DNA of 34,608 bases, from contig JAGTQV010000004.1 of assembly GCA_018397035.1 (NCBI GenBank), positions 1 through 34,608 on the forward strand, read 5' to 3'. The notes under the pieces are model-generated. The model ran no database searches. It was given only the letters and a program-made list of their open reading frames with translations, and was not told the DNA's origin. Positions 24,440 to 32,586 of this stretch are shown here, one piece after another. The stretch comes from Candidatus Bathyarchaeota archaeon (GTDB lineage Archaea > Thermoproteota > Bathyarchaeia > 40CM-2-53-6 > RBG-13-38-9). The translations under genes were made by a program, and so were the position numbers. Within the stretch, counting starts at the first letter, position 1, and each line of letters opens with the position of its first letter.

Positions 24440-24694
24440 AGTGTGGCGTAAACCTCTTTCTAATCCCCTCCAGAAACTCAGCTAGACCGATCCGGGCCAG
24501 CTCCGCAGCTCGACAGACTTACACGAGACCTCTCTCGCATTGCTCGACTGCAATACCAATTCTGGTTTCCCTGAACCTGAGCCCATCGTTTCGCTGTGGA
24601 GTGTTGACCTCCTAGTCCTCTTCTTAGGTGTCAGGTCATTTATGTTTCTTAACAGGTCATCTGGAATCGAAACAGAGACACGGGCCTTCAACAT
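24440..24694 (-). pseudogene. Remnant of a UPF0175-type antitoxin
   Basis: From ATG 24694 the frame reads MLKARVSVSIPDDLLRNIND, typical of the start of UPF0175 or ribbon-helix-helix antitoxins. After about 30 codons the useful frame changes: RIGIAVEQCERGLV, a TAA at 24519-24521, then AAELARIGLAEFLEGIRKRF, which is the helix-turn-helix-like C-terminal half of UPF0175. One frameshift and one stop show a dead gene. No toxin partner (for example a PIN-domain gene) is visible nearby. Confidence 0.6.
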
Positions 24695-24810
24695 GACTAC
24701 TCTTCATGGAAAGGATGCCTCGTCCATCCTCATTGGCTTCTACGTTCCAGCAAGGATCAAATCTAGACCCTGAATATCCGCACTCATCATCAAGAGCTCA
24801 ACATTTCGCG

Positions 24811-25695
24811 TCAGTTCGGCCTCTTTTCCATGAAGGATTCAATCACATCAACTACCTTCATGAATGCTTTTGCAGCGGGGCTGTCCGGATATTCAGTGAC
24901 GAATGGTCTACCTCTGTCTGAGGCTTCGCTGATTCTTGGATCAAGAGGAATATTTCCGATGAGTGAGACACCGAGATCCTTGGATATCCTTTTGCCTCCT
25001 CCAACATTAAAGATCTGCGATTCTGCGCCACACTTTGGGCAGATGAATCCACTCATGTTCTCTACGATACCGATTATCGGAATCTTGAGTTGACGTGCGA
25101 ATGTTACTGCTTTCTTGACGACTATCTGTGAGACTTCTGATGGGATTGTAACTATCACTACGCCGTCCATTTCTGGGAGAAGTTGCATGACACTTAGAGG
25201 TTCGTCCCCAGTTCCTGGAGGGAGATCTATGAGGAGGAAGTTCAGTTCTCCCCAGATCACCTCCGAAAGGAACTGTCGTATAGCAGACATTTTGAGTGGG
25301 CCCCGCCATATGACTGGAGTTTCATCGTCTGGAAGCAGGAAATCCATGGAGACGACTTCAACTCCGAGAGGCCCAGATACGGGGAATATCCCCACAGGTG
25401 CGGCTTTGAGTTGCCGTCCTCTTATGCCAAGCATCTTTGGAACGGAAGGTCCGTGAATGTCAGCGTCTAAGATACCCACCTTCTTGCGGTGGCCATGCAG
25501 GGCTAGAGCGATGGCCAAGTTTGCAGTAGTAAGGCTCTTTCCAACCCCTCCTTTGCCACTGATTACGGCGATCTTGTGTTTCACCTTGGCCATCCTTTCT
25601 TTGAGCAACTGCTCCTGCCTGTCGACGGATTGTCTTGGGGACAAACTGCATGCTTGATTCTGATTGTAGGAGAACTTTTCCACTTCTGGCCGCAT
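24811..25695 (-). CDS. Mrp/NBP35-family Fe-S cluster carrier ATPase
   Basis: A 294-residue P-loop ATPase of the Mrp/ApbC family, which carries Fe-S clusters to apo-proteins. The deviant Walker A is GKGGVGKS at 47-54. LDADIHGPSVPKML and LLIDLPPGTGDEPL are family signatures. C219-P-K-C222 in FICPKCGAES binds the cluster at the dimer interface. Residues 1-38 are a charged, cysteine-poor extension (one Cys at 16). ATG at 25695 is the start used; a Met at position 35 gives a shorter option. It is divergent from the cupin gene and shares an A/T-rich promoter region around 25752. Confidence 0.92.
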   Translation of the reverse strand: MRPEVEKFSYNQNQACSLSPRQSVDRQEQLLKERMAKVKHKIAVISGKGGVGKSLTTANLAIALALHGHRKKVGILDADIHGPSVPKMLGIRGRQLKAAPVGIFPVSGPLGVEVVSMDFLLPDDETPVIWRGPLKMSAIRQFLSEVIWGELNFLLIDLPPGTGDEPLSVMQLLPEMDGVVIVTIPSEVSQIVVKKAVTFARQLKIPIIGIVENMSGFICPKCGAESQIFNVGGGKRISKDLGVSLIGNIPLDPRISEASDRGRPFVTEYPDSPAAKAFMKVVDVIESFMEKRPN

Positions 25696-25751
25696 GAGTG
25701 CATCCTCATGATCCGAAACAAGTGGCGAAACTCGGTTAATGATCTAAACAC

Positions 25752-25759
25752 ATTTAAAT
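25752..25759. promoter_or_regulatory. Palindromic TATA-like box between divergent genes
   Basis: ATTTAAAT reads the same on both strands and lies between the divergent Mrp ATPase (start 25695) and cupin (start about 25813) genes. It could serve either or both, giving leaders of about 30 nt. Confidence 0.45.
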
Positions 25760-25812
25760 CTTTCCGGTTAAGAGTATATGCGTTCGTCGTCGAGAACGCT
25801 GGTGTAAAGAGT

Positions 25813-26160
25813 TTGATCGTCCTCAACTACTCAGATGTAGAGGCAAAGGAAGCCGGTGAGGGTGCAGTCAACGTTAGAATGAGATGGCTTATTTCAAAAG
25901 AGATTGGAGCGGAGAATTTTGCTATGAGACACATAGAGATCGACCCACAAGGCCACAGTCCGCTTCACAGCCATCCTTGGGAACATGAGATCTTTGTCCT
26001 AGAGGGAGAGGGACTCGTGACCGGTGGAGCGGATGAAAGGAGAGTCAAGGAAGGCGACTTTATCTTTATCCCGCCGAACGAGATGCACCAGACAAGAAAC
26101 ACAAGCCGGAAGACCATGAAGCTTCTTTGCATGATCCCATACAAAGAGAAAAGTGATTGA
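25813..26160 (+). CDS. Cupin-domain protein
   Basis: A single-domain cupin of about 115 residues. Motif 1 is PLHSHPWEHEIFVLEGEG (His, His and Glu ligands) and motif 2 is GDFIFIPPNEMHQTRN (His ligand), so a mononuclear metal site is expected. Such proteins may bind or isomerise small molecules; the substrate is unknown. A TATA-like ATTTAAAT at 25752 lies downstream of the in-frame ATG at 25708, so that start is unlikely, and TTG at 25813 is the only later start that gives the usual N-terminus (LNYSDVEAKEAGEGA). This start is less certain than the rest of the gene. Confidence 0.8.
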   Translation: MIVLNYSDVEAKEAGEGAVNVRMRWLISKEIGAENFAMRHIEIDPQGHSPLHSHPWEHEIFVLEGEGLVTGGADERRVKEGDFIFIPPNEMHQTRNTSRKTMKLLCMIPYKEKSD

Positions 26161-26339
26161 CGAACTGCACCAGAATGTCCTCTGAATACTCATTTCTCTG
26201 TATTCGTTTGCCAATAAACTCCCCTATTCTACCACATAGAGACTCGCCCTCCCTGTACGGCCAATATTTGCTGGAGGCTCGATAACCTTAAGATGTGCAT
26301 GTTACAAAACTTAACCTGAATTCTTCGGCGGATTAAAGC

Positions 26340-26912
26340 ATGTCAAGAAGACTGCTCGACGACATAGATAAGGTCATAGTCTCTGAGTTGCAGAAAGACG
26401 GACGAGTTGCACTCGCCAGCATAGCCAAGAAAACAGGAGTATCACATGTCGCGATCCACAAACGACTGGAGAGGTTGATCAATAAGGAGGTAGTGAAAGT
26501 GTCAGCTTGCCTGAATGTGGAGCCCTTAGATTCAAAAATAGCGGCGATGCTGGTGGAGGTTGAGAACTCGCGGAGACTCAACGAACTAACTGAACTATTC
26601 AAAGATTGCCCGCGTACTGTCCTGTTATCCCCGCTGAGTGCATGCAACCTGTTAACGGTCGTGGTTGGCGAGGACTTCTCAACGCTGGAGAGTGTGATAG
26701 GAGTCTGTTCACTACGTGTCCAGAAAGGGGTCAGGCGGTCAGAAGTCCATATAGGTAAATTGCCGGACTACCCGAAATTCCTACCTATAAGAGTAATTGC
26801 CGAGCGGAAGGAGTCTTCACCCTGCGGGGTGCTCTGCAGTAAATGTGACAGTTTCAAGGACGGGGAGTGTTTAGGATGCCCCGCAACCAAATTCTATAAT
26901 GGACCTCTCTAG
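26340..26912 (+). CDS. Lrp/AsnC-type regulator with C-terminal cysteine cluster
   Basis: A 190-residue protein. Residues 5-55 are an Lrp-type winged helix (LDDIDKVIVSELQKDGRVAL, VSHVAIHKRLERLI). Residues 58-140 resemble a weak RAM domain. Residues 162-180 carry C162-x3-C166-x2-C169-x7-C177-x2-C180 followed by PATKFYNGPL, a possible zinc or Fe-S binding site. The cysteine tail is unusual for Lrp and may make the regulator metal- or redox-sensing. The ATG at 26340 starts it; the A/T-rich ACAAAACTTAACC near 26304 is a possible promoter element. It stands alone, 180 bp after the cupin gene. Confidence 0.85.
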   Translation: MSRRLLDDIDKVIVSELQKDGRVALASIAKKTGVSHVAIHKRLERLINKEVVKVSACLNVEPLDSKIAAMLVEVENSRRLNELTELFKDCPRTVLLSPLSACNLLTVVVGEDFSTLESVIGVCSLRVQKGVRRSEVHIGKLPDYPKFLPIRVIAERKESSPCGVLCSKCDSFKDGECLGCPATKFYNGPL

Positions 26913-26938
26913 ATCAATTATGTGCGCCTCTTTCACTT

Positions 26939-27295
26939 TCAAACTGTAGCTTGATCATACTTTAGATCGACAACATGAAGTCCGCACTTATTGTCGCGCG
27001 TCTCTATGGCGAACCTCCAGACTTCCTTCCTGACAAGCGACTCGTCTCCTGCCCTCAACATTATCCTTTCACGAATCTCTTGCTGGATGGTTACTGATAC
27101 TTCTTCACCTCCGTCTCCCGCCACGTCGCTCCGTAGTTCTGTCAGCACTACAATAACATGAGTATTGAACGATCGACCTTCGAGGAGAAGAAAGTACCCA
27201 CACCTGAATCGGCCTATGACAGAAGAATTCACAAGCCACATGCCATGCACAAAGAATATGGTATCCTTGCCGTAGCCGAGTTGCTGCCACAGCAC
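26939..27295 (-). CDS. Hypothetical 118-residue protein
   Basis: The frame reads VLWQQLGYGKDTIFFVHGMW to WRFAIETRDNKCGLHVVDLK, with a mixed, soluble composition. I do not recognise the family. A TTATATTG box (complement of 27314-27321) about 20 nt before GTG 27295 supports this start as leaderless. An ATG at about 27241 is a possible later start. The frame stays open up to 27706, but that part is antisense to galU and should be excluded. It converges with the Lrp regulator, ending 26 bp from it. Confidence 0.5.
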   Translation of the reverse strand: MLWQQLGYGKDTIFFVHGMWLVNSSVIGRFRCGYFLLLEGRSFNTHVIVVLTELRSDVAGDGGEEVSVTIQQEIRERIMLRAGDESLVRKEVWRFAIETRDNKCGLHVVDLKYDQATV

Positions 27296-27428
27296 GCCGG
27301 GTCGCTGAGTCAACAATATAAGGTGTAGGAGTGTAGAGCAGTTTAGAATGATTGATCGAAACATAGATACTGAGCATAACCAGCGTTTTGAATCGAAGTT
27401 AGTCTGAAGCATGGTAGGCGGCGGATAA

Positions 27429-28295
27429 TTGTTGGTCAGTAAGGCTGTGATCCCGGTTGCGGGTCTAGGTACAAGGCTCAACCCGGCCACGAAGGAGCTC
27501 CCGAAGGAGATGCTCCCGGTCTTCACGAACTCCCCGAACGGCGAGGTCTGCCTCAAACCCTTGGTCCAGCTTATCTTCGAGAATCTGCACAGCTTCGGCA
27601 TCAAAGAGTTCTGCTTCATAATAGGCAGGGGGAAGAGAGTTATAGAAGACCACTTCACCCAGGACCCTGGGTTTCTGCAGATTCTGAGGGCAAGGGGCAG
27701 GGACAAATCGGCCTCTGACCTGAAGAGATTCTATGATAGGCTTGAGAGCTCAAAGATAGTCTGGGTGAATCAGCCCGAGCAGAGAGGATTCGGTGAGGCG
27801 GTTCTAAGGGGAAGGCCGGTGGTAAGCGGCGGAGGATTCCTAGTCCATGCAGGCGACACCTACATCATATCCAAGAACCATGAATACCTGACACATCTGG
27901 TTAACGAGTATCAGAGGCTGAGCGCCGACGCTGTCCTCCTCCTGAAGGAGGTCAGCAACCCAAGCCAGTATGGGGTCGCGGAAGTCGAGAGAATAGGCGG
28001 CGACATGTTAAGGGTCCTCAGCGTCGTCGAGAAGCCGCAGAGGCCGCAGACGAATCTCGCGATAATGCCGATCTACATCTTCGACCCCGTCATATTCAAG
28101 GCATTGGAGAATACTCGACCAGACAGAGGAGGAGAACTCCAGCTGACAGACGCGATCCAGAAATTGATCGAGTGGAACCTGAAGGTGTACGCGATAAGGC
28201 TCAGGGCTGATGAGGTCTGGCTCGACATCGGCAACCCTGAGATGTACTGGGACGCCCTCTCAACCTCATACAGCCGCGCCAAGACCCCAACATGA
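27429..28295 (+). CDS. galU: UTP--glucose-1-phosphate uridylyltransferase
   Basis: A 288-residue enzyme making UDP-glucose from UTP and glucose-1-phosphate. Signature IPVAGLGTRLNPATKELPKE is the GalU nucleotide-binding loop. Others are VNQPEQRGFGEAVL, LVHAGDTYI (metal aspartate), SVVEKPQRPQT and GGELQLTDAIQ. The length is typical of GalU. The first gene of a three-gene operon that leads on to UDP-glucuronate and UDP-xylose; the next gene starts 19 bp after its end. The start is TTG at 27429 or TTG at 27432, both near GGCGG-type weak ribosome binding signals. Confidence 0.92.
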   Translation: MLVSKAVIPVAGLGTRLNPATKELPKEMLPVFTNSPNGEVCLKPLVQLIFENLHSFGIKEFCFIIGRGKRVIEDHFTQDPGFLQILRARGRDKSASDLKRFYDRLESSKIVWVNQPEQRGFGEAVLRGRPVVSGGGFLVHAGDTYIISKNHEYLTHLVNEYQRLSADAVLLLKEVSNPSQYGVAEVERIGGDMLRVLSVVEKPQRPQTNLAIMPIYIFDPVIFKALENTRPDRGGELQLTDAIQKLIEWNLKVYAIRLRADEVWLDIGNPEMYWDALSTSYSRAKTPT

Positions 28296-28314
28296 AGAAT
28301 TAAGGCTCAACGAG

Positions 28315-29370
28315 ATGTTGAACAACATATCACTCGGTGAGCTTGAGGAGATACTGTTAATCCCCAGTCTTGAGAGCCTTAGCGGAGAAAAGATCCTGAT
28401 TACAGGTGGGGCTGGATTCCTGGGCAGCTGGCTCTCAGACTCGTTGATCGAGCTTGGGGCCAGCCTAGTCTGTGTGGACAATCTCTCCTCAGGCTCCATC
28501 AACAACATCGCACACCTAGAGAGATCGAAGAGGTTCAGATTCATCCAGGCCGACGTTGAGGAGTTGGAGAAGGCTGTACATGAACACGGTTTCAAGTATA
28601 TTCTGCACCTCGCCAGCAGAGCCTCCCCAGAGGATTATCAAGCCCACCCTGTGGAGACGTTGACCACGAACTCTCTAGGGACTCTGAGGGCTCTCGAGGC
28701 CGCAAGAAGAGACAACTCAACCTTCCTATTCGCCTCAACCTCAGAAGTCTACGGGGATGCAGAGGTGATACCTACACCTGAAGACTACTGGGGAAAAGTG
28801 AATCCGATAGGCCCACGCTCACCATACGATGAGAGCAAGAGATTCAGTGAGGCACTATGCAAAGCCTACGAGAGAAGGCATGGTCTGGATGTCCGGATCC
28901 TTCGCATCTTCAACTCGTTCGGCCCCCGCCTCAGGCCTGAAGGCCTATACGGCCGCGCCGTCTCAAGATTCATAATGCAGGCGGTTGAAGGAGCCCCAAT
29001 AACGGTCTACGGGGACGGCTCCCAGACCAGATCCTTCTGCTACGTAACAGACACTGTCAAAGGGATCTTGCAAGCCTTGACAAAGGACTCTGCCCGCGGC
29101 GAGGTCTTCAACATTGGGAGGCCTGAGGAGACTAGCATACTCGAACTGGCAAGGAAGATAAAGACCCTCACATGCAGTAACTCAGCGATAACATTCCACC
29201 CACTCCCACAGGACGACCCGAAAAGGAGATGCCCGGACATATCTAAGGCGAAGAGGATGCTGGACTGGCAGCCTGAGATCCAGCTTGAGGAAGGGCTGAG
29301 ACGGACGATCGCTTGGTTCCGGACAGACCACGCAGGACGCCTCCTCAAGAAGAAAATGGGTGAGGAGTAA
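28315..29370 (+). CDS. UDP-glucuronate decarboxylase (UDP-xylose synthase)-like SDR
   Basis: An extended short-chain dehydrogenase of 351 residues. The NAD+ loop is GGAGFLG at 31-37, followed by VCVDNLSSGS. HLASRASPEDY, STSEVYGDAEV and PEDYWGKVNPIGPRSPYDES match the UXS subgroup, with catalytic Y171-x3-K175. UXS oxidises UDP-glucuronate at C4, decarboxylates it and returns UDP-xylose. Its place between galU and UDP-glucose dehydrogenase supports this over a dTDP-glucose dehydratase. ATG 28315 is preferred, with AAGG upstream; earlier in-frame starts overlap galU. Its TAA stop overlaps the ATG of the next gene (TAATG), so the two are translationally coupled. Confidence 0.85.
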   Translation: MLNNISLGELEEILLIPSLESLSGEKILITGGAGFLGSWLSDSLIELGASLVCVDNLSSGSINNIAHLERSKRFRFIQADVEELEKAVHEHGFKYILHLASRASPEDYQAHPVETLTTNSLGTLRALEAARRDNSTFLFASTSEVYGDAEVIPTPEDYWGKVNPIGPRSPYDESKRFSEALCKAYERRHGLDVRILRIFNSFGPRLRPEGLYGRAVSRFIMQAVEGAPITVYGDGSQTRSFCYVTDTVKGILQALTKDSARGEVFNIGRPEETSILELARKIKTLTCSNSAITFHPLPQDDPKRRCPDISKAKRMLDWQPEIQLEEGLRRTIAWFRTDHAGRLLKKKMGEE

Positions 29371-30704
29371 TGAGTCACGTTGCAGTCATAGGCCTAGGCT
29401 ACGTAGGCCTGACGATGGCCGCATGCCTTGCCAGCCGGAGAATAAGGACGATAGGTGTCGACACGGACAGTGAGAAGATGGCTACCCTGGCCTCCGGGAG
29501 ATCCCCTATAGATGAGCCGCGGCTGGAAGGGCTTATCTCAAGAGCTGTCAGGGCCAAGACTCTCCAGGTGACGCAGCACCTAGGGGAAGCTCTGAGAGAC
29601 TCTGAGATCGTCTTCGTGACGGTAGGCACCCCCAGCCTTCCAGATGGGTCTATAGACCTCGGCCAAGTAACTTCAGCCTCTGAATCTATGGGAGAGGCCC
29701 TCAGAGAGGCTGAAGGATACCGCCTCGTGGTTGTGCGCTCCACAGTCGTTCCAGGAACCTGCGATCTAACGGTCAAGCCCCTCCTGGAGAAAGCCTCAGG
29801 GAAGACCTGTGGAAGAGACTTCGGGCTATGCGCCAACCCTGAATTCCTCAAGGAAGGCTCAGCCGTCCAAGACATGCTCAAACCGGACAGACTGGTAATA
29901 GGCGAGTATGACGACAGGTCAGGCGACGTACTCGAGAAGTTCTATCGCAGATTCTACAAGAAGGACCTGCCGACAGTCATACGGACAACTCCTGCGAATG
30001 CGGAACTGATCAAATACGCCAACAACGCCTTCCTAGCCACCAAGATCAGCTTCATCAATATGATGGCAAACCTATGTGAGAGGATCCAGGGCTGCGACGT
30101 CGAGAAGATCGCTGAAGGAATAGGCCTCGACCAAAGGATTGGACCGCTGTTCTTGAGGGCCGGCCTAGGCTGGGGTGGAAGCTGCTTTCTAAAAGATCTG
30201 AAGGCGATCTTGGCGTTCGCGAAGGGCCAGAGCATAGAGCTACCTATCCTCGATGCTGCGTTGAGAGTCAACATGCTCCAGCCTCTCTGGGCAGTTCAGA
30301 CAGCGAGGAAGGCGCTTGGAAGCCTTCAGGGCAGACATGTAGCAATCTTAGGCCTCGCCTTCAAGCCTGACACAGACGATCTACGTGAAGCAGTATCAGT
30401 AAAGATAATAGATCATCTGCTCCAAGATGGCGCAATAGTTAATGCGTACGATCCGGCTGCCATGCAGAATGCTAGAGCAGTCTTCGGAGACAAGATCATA
30501 TATTCCAACACTGCCGAGGAATGCGTACGTGACGCTGACTGCTGCATCCTAGTCACTGAGTGGAAGGAGTTCCAGAGGATCCAGCCTGAGGATTTCAAGA
30601 GGCTGATGAGAAAATCAGTCGTCATCGACGGGAGACGGATATATGATCCTAGAAAGTTCTCAGCTAGGGTTGAGTTCTATGCTGTCGGTTTAGGAGAACG
30701 GTAG
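29370..30704 (+). CDS. UDP-glucose 6-dehydrogenase
   Basis: A 444-residue UDP-sugar dehydrogenase. The N-terminal Rossmann loop is IGLGYVGL. CANPEFLKEGSAVQDMLKPD and AELIKYANNAFLATK (Lys215) are active-site stretches. The catalytic Cys272 lies in GGSCFLKD, with Asp276. LAFKPDTDDLREA binds the UDP-sugar in the C-terminal domain. The enzyme oxidises UDP-glucose twice to UDP-glucuronate with two NAD+. UDP-ManNAc dehydrogenases are close relatives, but the neighbours (galU and a UXS-like gene) favour UDP-glucose. The start ATG overlaps the preceding stop. The operon ends here; the next gene is convergent. Confidence 0.92.
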   Translation: MSHVAVIGLGYVGLTMAACLASRRIRTIGVDTDSEKMATLASGRSPIDEPRLEGLISRAVRAKTLQVTQHLGEALRDSEIVFVTVGTPSLPDGSIDLGQVTSASESMGEALREAEGYRLVVVRSTVVPGTCDLTVKPLLEKASGKTCGRDFGLCANPEFLKEGSAVQDMLKPDRLVIGEYDDRSGDVLEKFYRRFYKKDLPTVIRTTPANAELIKYANNAFLATKISFINMMANLCERIQGCDVEKIAEGIGLDQRIGPLFLRAGLGWGGSCFLKDLKAILAFAKGQSIELPILDAALRVNMLQPLWAVQTARKALGSLQGRHVAILGLAFKPDTDDLREAVSVKIIDHLLQDGAIVNAYDPAAMQNARAVFGDKIIYSNTAEECVRDADCCILVTEWKEFQRIQPEDFKRLMRKSVVIDGRRIYDPRKFSARVEFYAVGLGER

Positions 30705-30816
30705 TCTGACAGACAGCGATTGCTTGTACGCCACTCTCTCCTCAGGATGTCATTCCGCTCTGCATTATCTGGTTATGGACCGCTGTACCAAGCTCAACTT
30801 TACCTCAAAGATCCGT

Positions 30817-31842
30817 CTACTGGCAGCTACGCCTTCTCAGCCCGAATATGGAATCTGTTGCAGCCGCCGCTGTGATAGCGCATGAGGCAACCACAAAGGC
30901 GGTTGAGACGGCTGGCAGTGAAAGGTACAGGAGGACAGTCAACAAGAATAGACTCAGGGTCAACCTTAACGGAAATGGGAGCCTGAACCTGGGCGGCCTT
31001 GCCTCCTTATAGTTCTCCCAGAACAGGTTTCCCACACCTATTACAAGCGCGAAATATGTTAGGATCGCAAGTTGATCAGCGAGACCATGCAGCCTGAGTG
31101 CAAGAGAAAAACCCGCAAGCAGCAAGCTACATATCGCAGAGAATATGAACCTCTGGCCGATCGAGAAGCCATGAAGAACCTCAATCGACCTGTTCTCTAC
31201 ATGCTCCACACAAAAGTCCAGTGAGTGAAGAGTCGATGCAAAATTCCTAAGGTTCGGCCTCACAGACTCCAAGCCGACCCTTCTCACATACGCCGAGACC
31301 GTCAGCAGACCGTAGAGGCTACTGGACAGAAGTAGGGCGAATGTGAGCAACCCCATAAGATAATTGGAGCCACTGATGTAGATCACCAACTCGCAGGGCT
31401 CGAGAGGGTCTAGGCCCTCAGGCTTCGCGACTATCTGGAGAGCGTAGAAGCCTGACGGGGTGATTGTTGGCAGATCTCTCTCTACCACTAGTCTCTCAGT
31501 GACTCCCATCATGTAGGTCCTAGTCGAGTATTCACTCGTCTCCAAGAGACGGAGGCCAAGAAGAGACAGGGCGGTTACTCTTAAGGTGTAGTCTATCCTG
31601 CGGATCGTCTCGTTTCTGAGATTGACAACTTCAAAGTAGAATACGGCCTTCTCGCCAGCGACGTATGAGGTGTTGACGGCGACGCAGGAGATGGCTAAGT
31701 CTTCAGACTGAGAATGATCTATCTCTTTTGTCTCTATGAGCGATGTTCTCGCCGCATAGTAGGATAGGTCATAGAATAGTCCCATGGAGACCGATAGGAG
31801 AAGGATCGCGAGAACTAGTAGGTGGAAGAGTCTGATCCTCAC
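30817..31842 (-). CDS. Membrane protein with extracytoplasmic Ig-like domain, unknown
   Basis: A 341-residue protein. Residues 6-28 are a signal anchor (FHLLVLAILLLSVSMGLF). Residues about 45-155 form a beta-rich outer domain (AGEKAVFYFEVVNLRNETIR and following strands). Then comes YLMGLLTFALLLSSSLYGLL, a cytoplasmic stretch of about 60 residues, and three to four helices such as FSAICSLLLAGFSLALRL and LTLSLFLLTVLLYLSLP. I do not recognise the family. The domain order suggests an export, anchoring or sensing role at the surface, but this is speculation. The nearby TATA-like TTATTTAAA (31939-31949, minus strand) is about 100 nt from the ATG, too far for a leaderless mRNA. Confidence 0.75.
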   Translation of the reverse strand: MRIRLFHLLVLAILLLSVSMGLFYDLSYYAARTSLIETKEIDHSQSEDLAISCVAVNTSYVAGEKAVFYFEVVNLRNETIRRIDYTLRVTALSLLGLRLLETSEYSTRTYMMGVTERLVVERDLPTITPSGFYALQIVAKPEGLDPLEPCELVIYISGSNYLMGLLTFALLLSSSLYGLLTVSAYVRRVGLESVRPNLRNFASTLHSLDFCVEHVENRSIEVLHGFSIGQRFIFSAICSLLLAGFSLALRLHGLADQLAILTYFALVIGVGNLFWENYKEARPPRFRLPFPLRLTLSLFLLTVLLYLSLPAVSTAFVVASCAITAAAATDSIFGLRRRSCQ

Positions 31843-31940
31843 TACGTACTCATCTTCCTGTCCTAGACCCTGAACTGCTCAAGGATCTTCTCAAAATACT
31901 TTGCGTTGTAGTGCTGTGCGTGTGGGGTGGTTATCAAGAC

Positions 31941-31949
31941 TTTAAATAA
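31941..31949. promoter_or_regulatory. TATA-like box in intergenic region
   Basis: TTTAAATAA is a strong archaeal TATA match. On the plus strand it predicts transcription start near 31966, about 100 nt before the zinc-ribbon gene at 32065; a second box (CTTAAGTA, 32014-32021) is nearer to that gene. No gene begins just after the first box. Confidence 0.35.
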
Positions 31950-32064
31950 CTGATGACCGCCAATTGTGCGCTGTCAGTCAGATGTTCAAGAGCCCATAAT
32001 GGTTGGGGGTACGCTTAAGTAGGAAAACTGGCACCATCACAGGTAAAGTGGGAGGAAGATAGCC

Positions 32065-32235
32065 GTGGTTAAGTTGCCTCATATCGGACATGAGAAGCAC
32101 CTATGCAAGATCTGGACAGACACATACGATGTGGATGAGGTTAGACCCCTCGTCAAGAATCCTCAGTTCATCTGCAAGGTCTGCGGCAGAGTGGCTGCGA
32201 ACAGAGAGAACCTCTGCGATCCAACAGCACTCTGA
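32065..32235 (+). CDS. 56-residue zinc-ribbon-like protein
   Basis: The frame from GTG 32065 to TGA 32233-32235 reads VVKLPHIGHEKHLCKIWTDT, then VRPLVKNPQFICKVCGRVAA and NRENLCDPTAL. Cys14, Cys37, Cys40 and Cys51 form a possible zinc site with a central C-x2-C-G-R. Short proteins ending ICxxCGRVAxxxxNLCxP occur in archaea; their role is unknown. A GGGAGGAAG at 32050-32058 gives good ribosome binding spacing and CTTAAGTA at 32014-32021 a plausible promoter. A T-run at 32263-32268 probably ends the transcript. Confidence 0.8.
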   Translation: MVKLPHIGHEKHLCKIWTDTYDVDEVRPLVKNPQFICKVCGRVAANRENLCDPTAL

Positions 32236-32262
32236 AAGCTGCCGCTTTTGCTCCCACACATC

Positions 32263-32268
32263 TTTTTT
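32263..32268 (+). terminator. T-run terminator after the zinc-ribbon gene
   Basis: Six T residues 27 nt after the stop codon, the usual archaeal termination signal without need for a hairpin. Confidence 0.45.
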
Positions 32269-32586
32269 CCTCGAGCCCTGCCGAAGAGGAGACCGCCAAC
32301 CTCTGCTGATTGAAGCCACTCGAGAAGCAGAACATGCACAGTAGCTGGATAGACGCCTGAGGGGTCTGAGCCATACCTCAAGTTCTACGGCGGCGAACGC
32401 CCCCATTGCAGGAGGATGGAGCCTCTTCAGGAACTTCTTGAGTTCAAGTGAACTTAAGATTCTGTGGGTCCCACGACTGTCAGATGCTGGAAGGCGTGGC
32501 CGCTGGGCCAGTGATATGCAATGCACCACTCAGCTTCTGGTTGAGTACTCGAGTGGACAAGCTTCACTCAGAACCTTGTGTCGCGG
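32269..32586. other. Intergenic, no gene recognised
   Basis: About 320 bp between the zinc-ribbon gene and the end of the oxidoreductase gene. A minus-strand frame (32101-32529) is open but overlaps the zinc-ribbon gene and has arginine- and serine-rich shadow composition. No known RNA fold was recognised. Confidence 0.4.

Noticed and set aside
26939-27706. A 255-codon open minus-strand frame
   Set aside because: Only the 3' part (to 27295) has its own promoter-like box and protein-like composition; the 5' part is antisense to galU.
32101-32529. A 142-codon minus-strand frame
   Set aside because: It is antisense to the zinc-ribbon gene, which has better signals, and has the composition of a non-coding frame.
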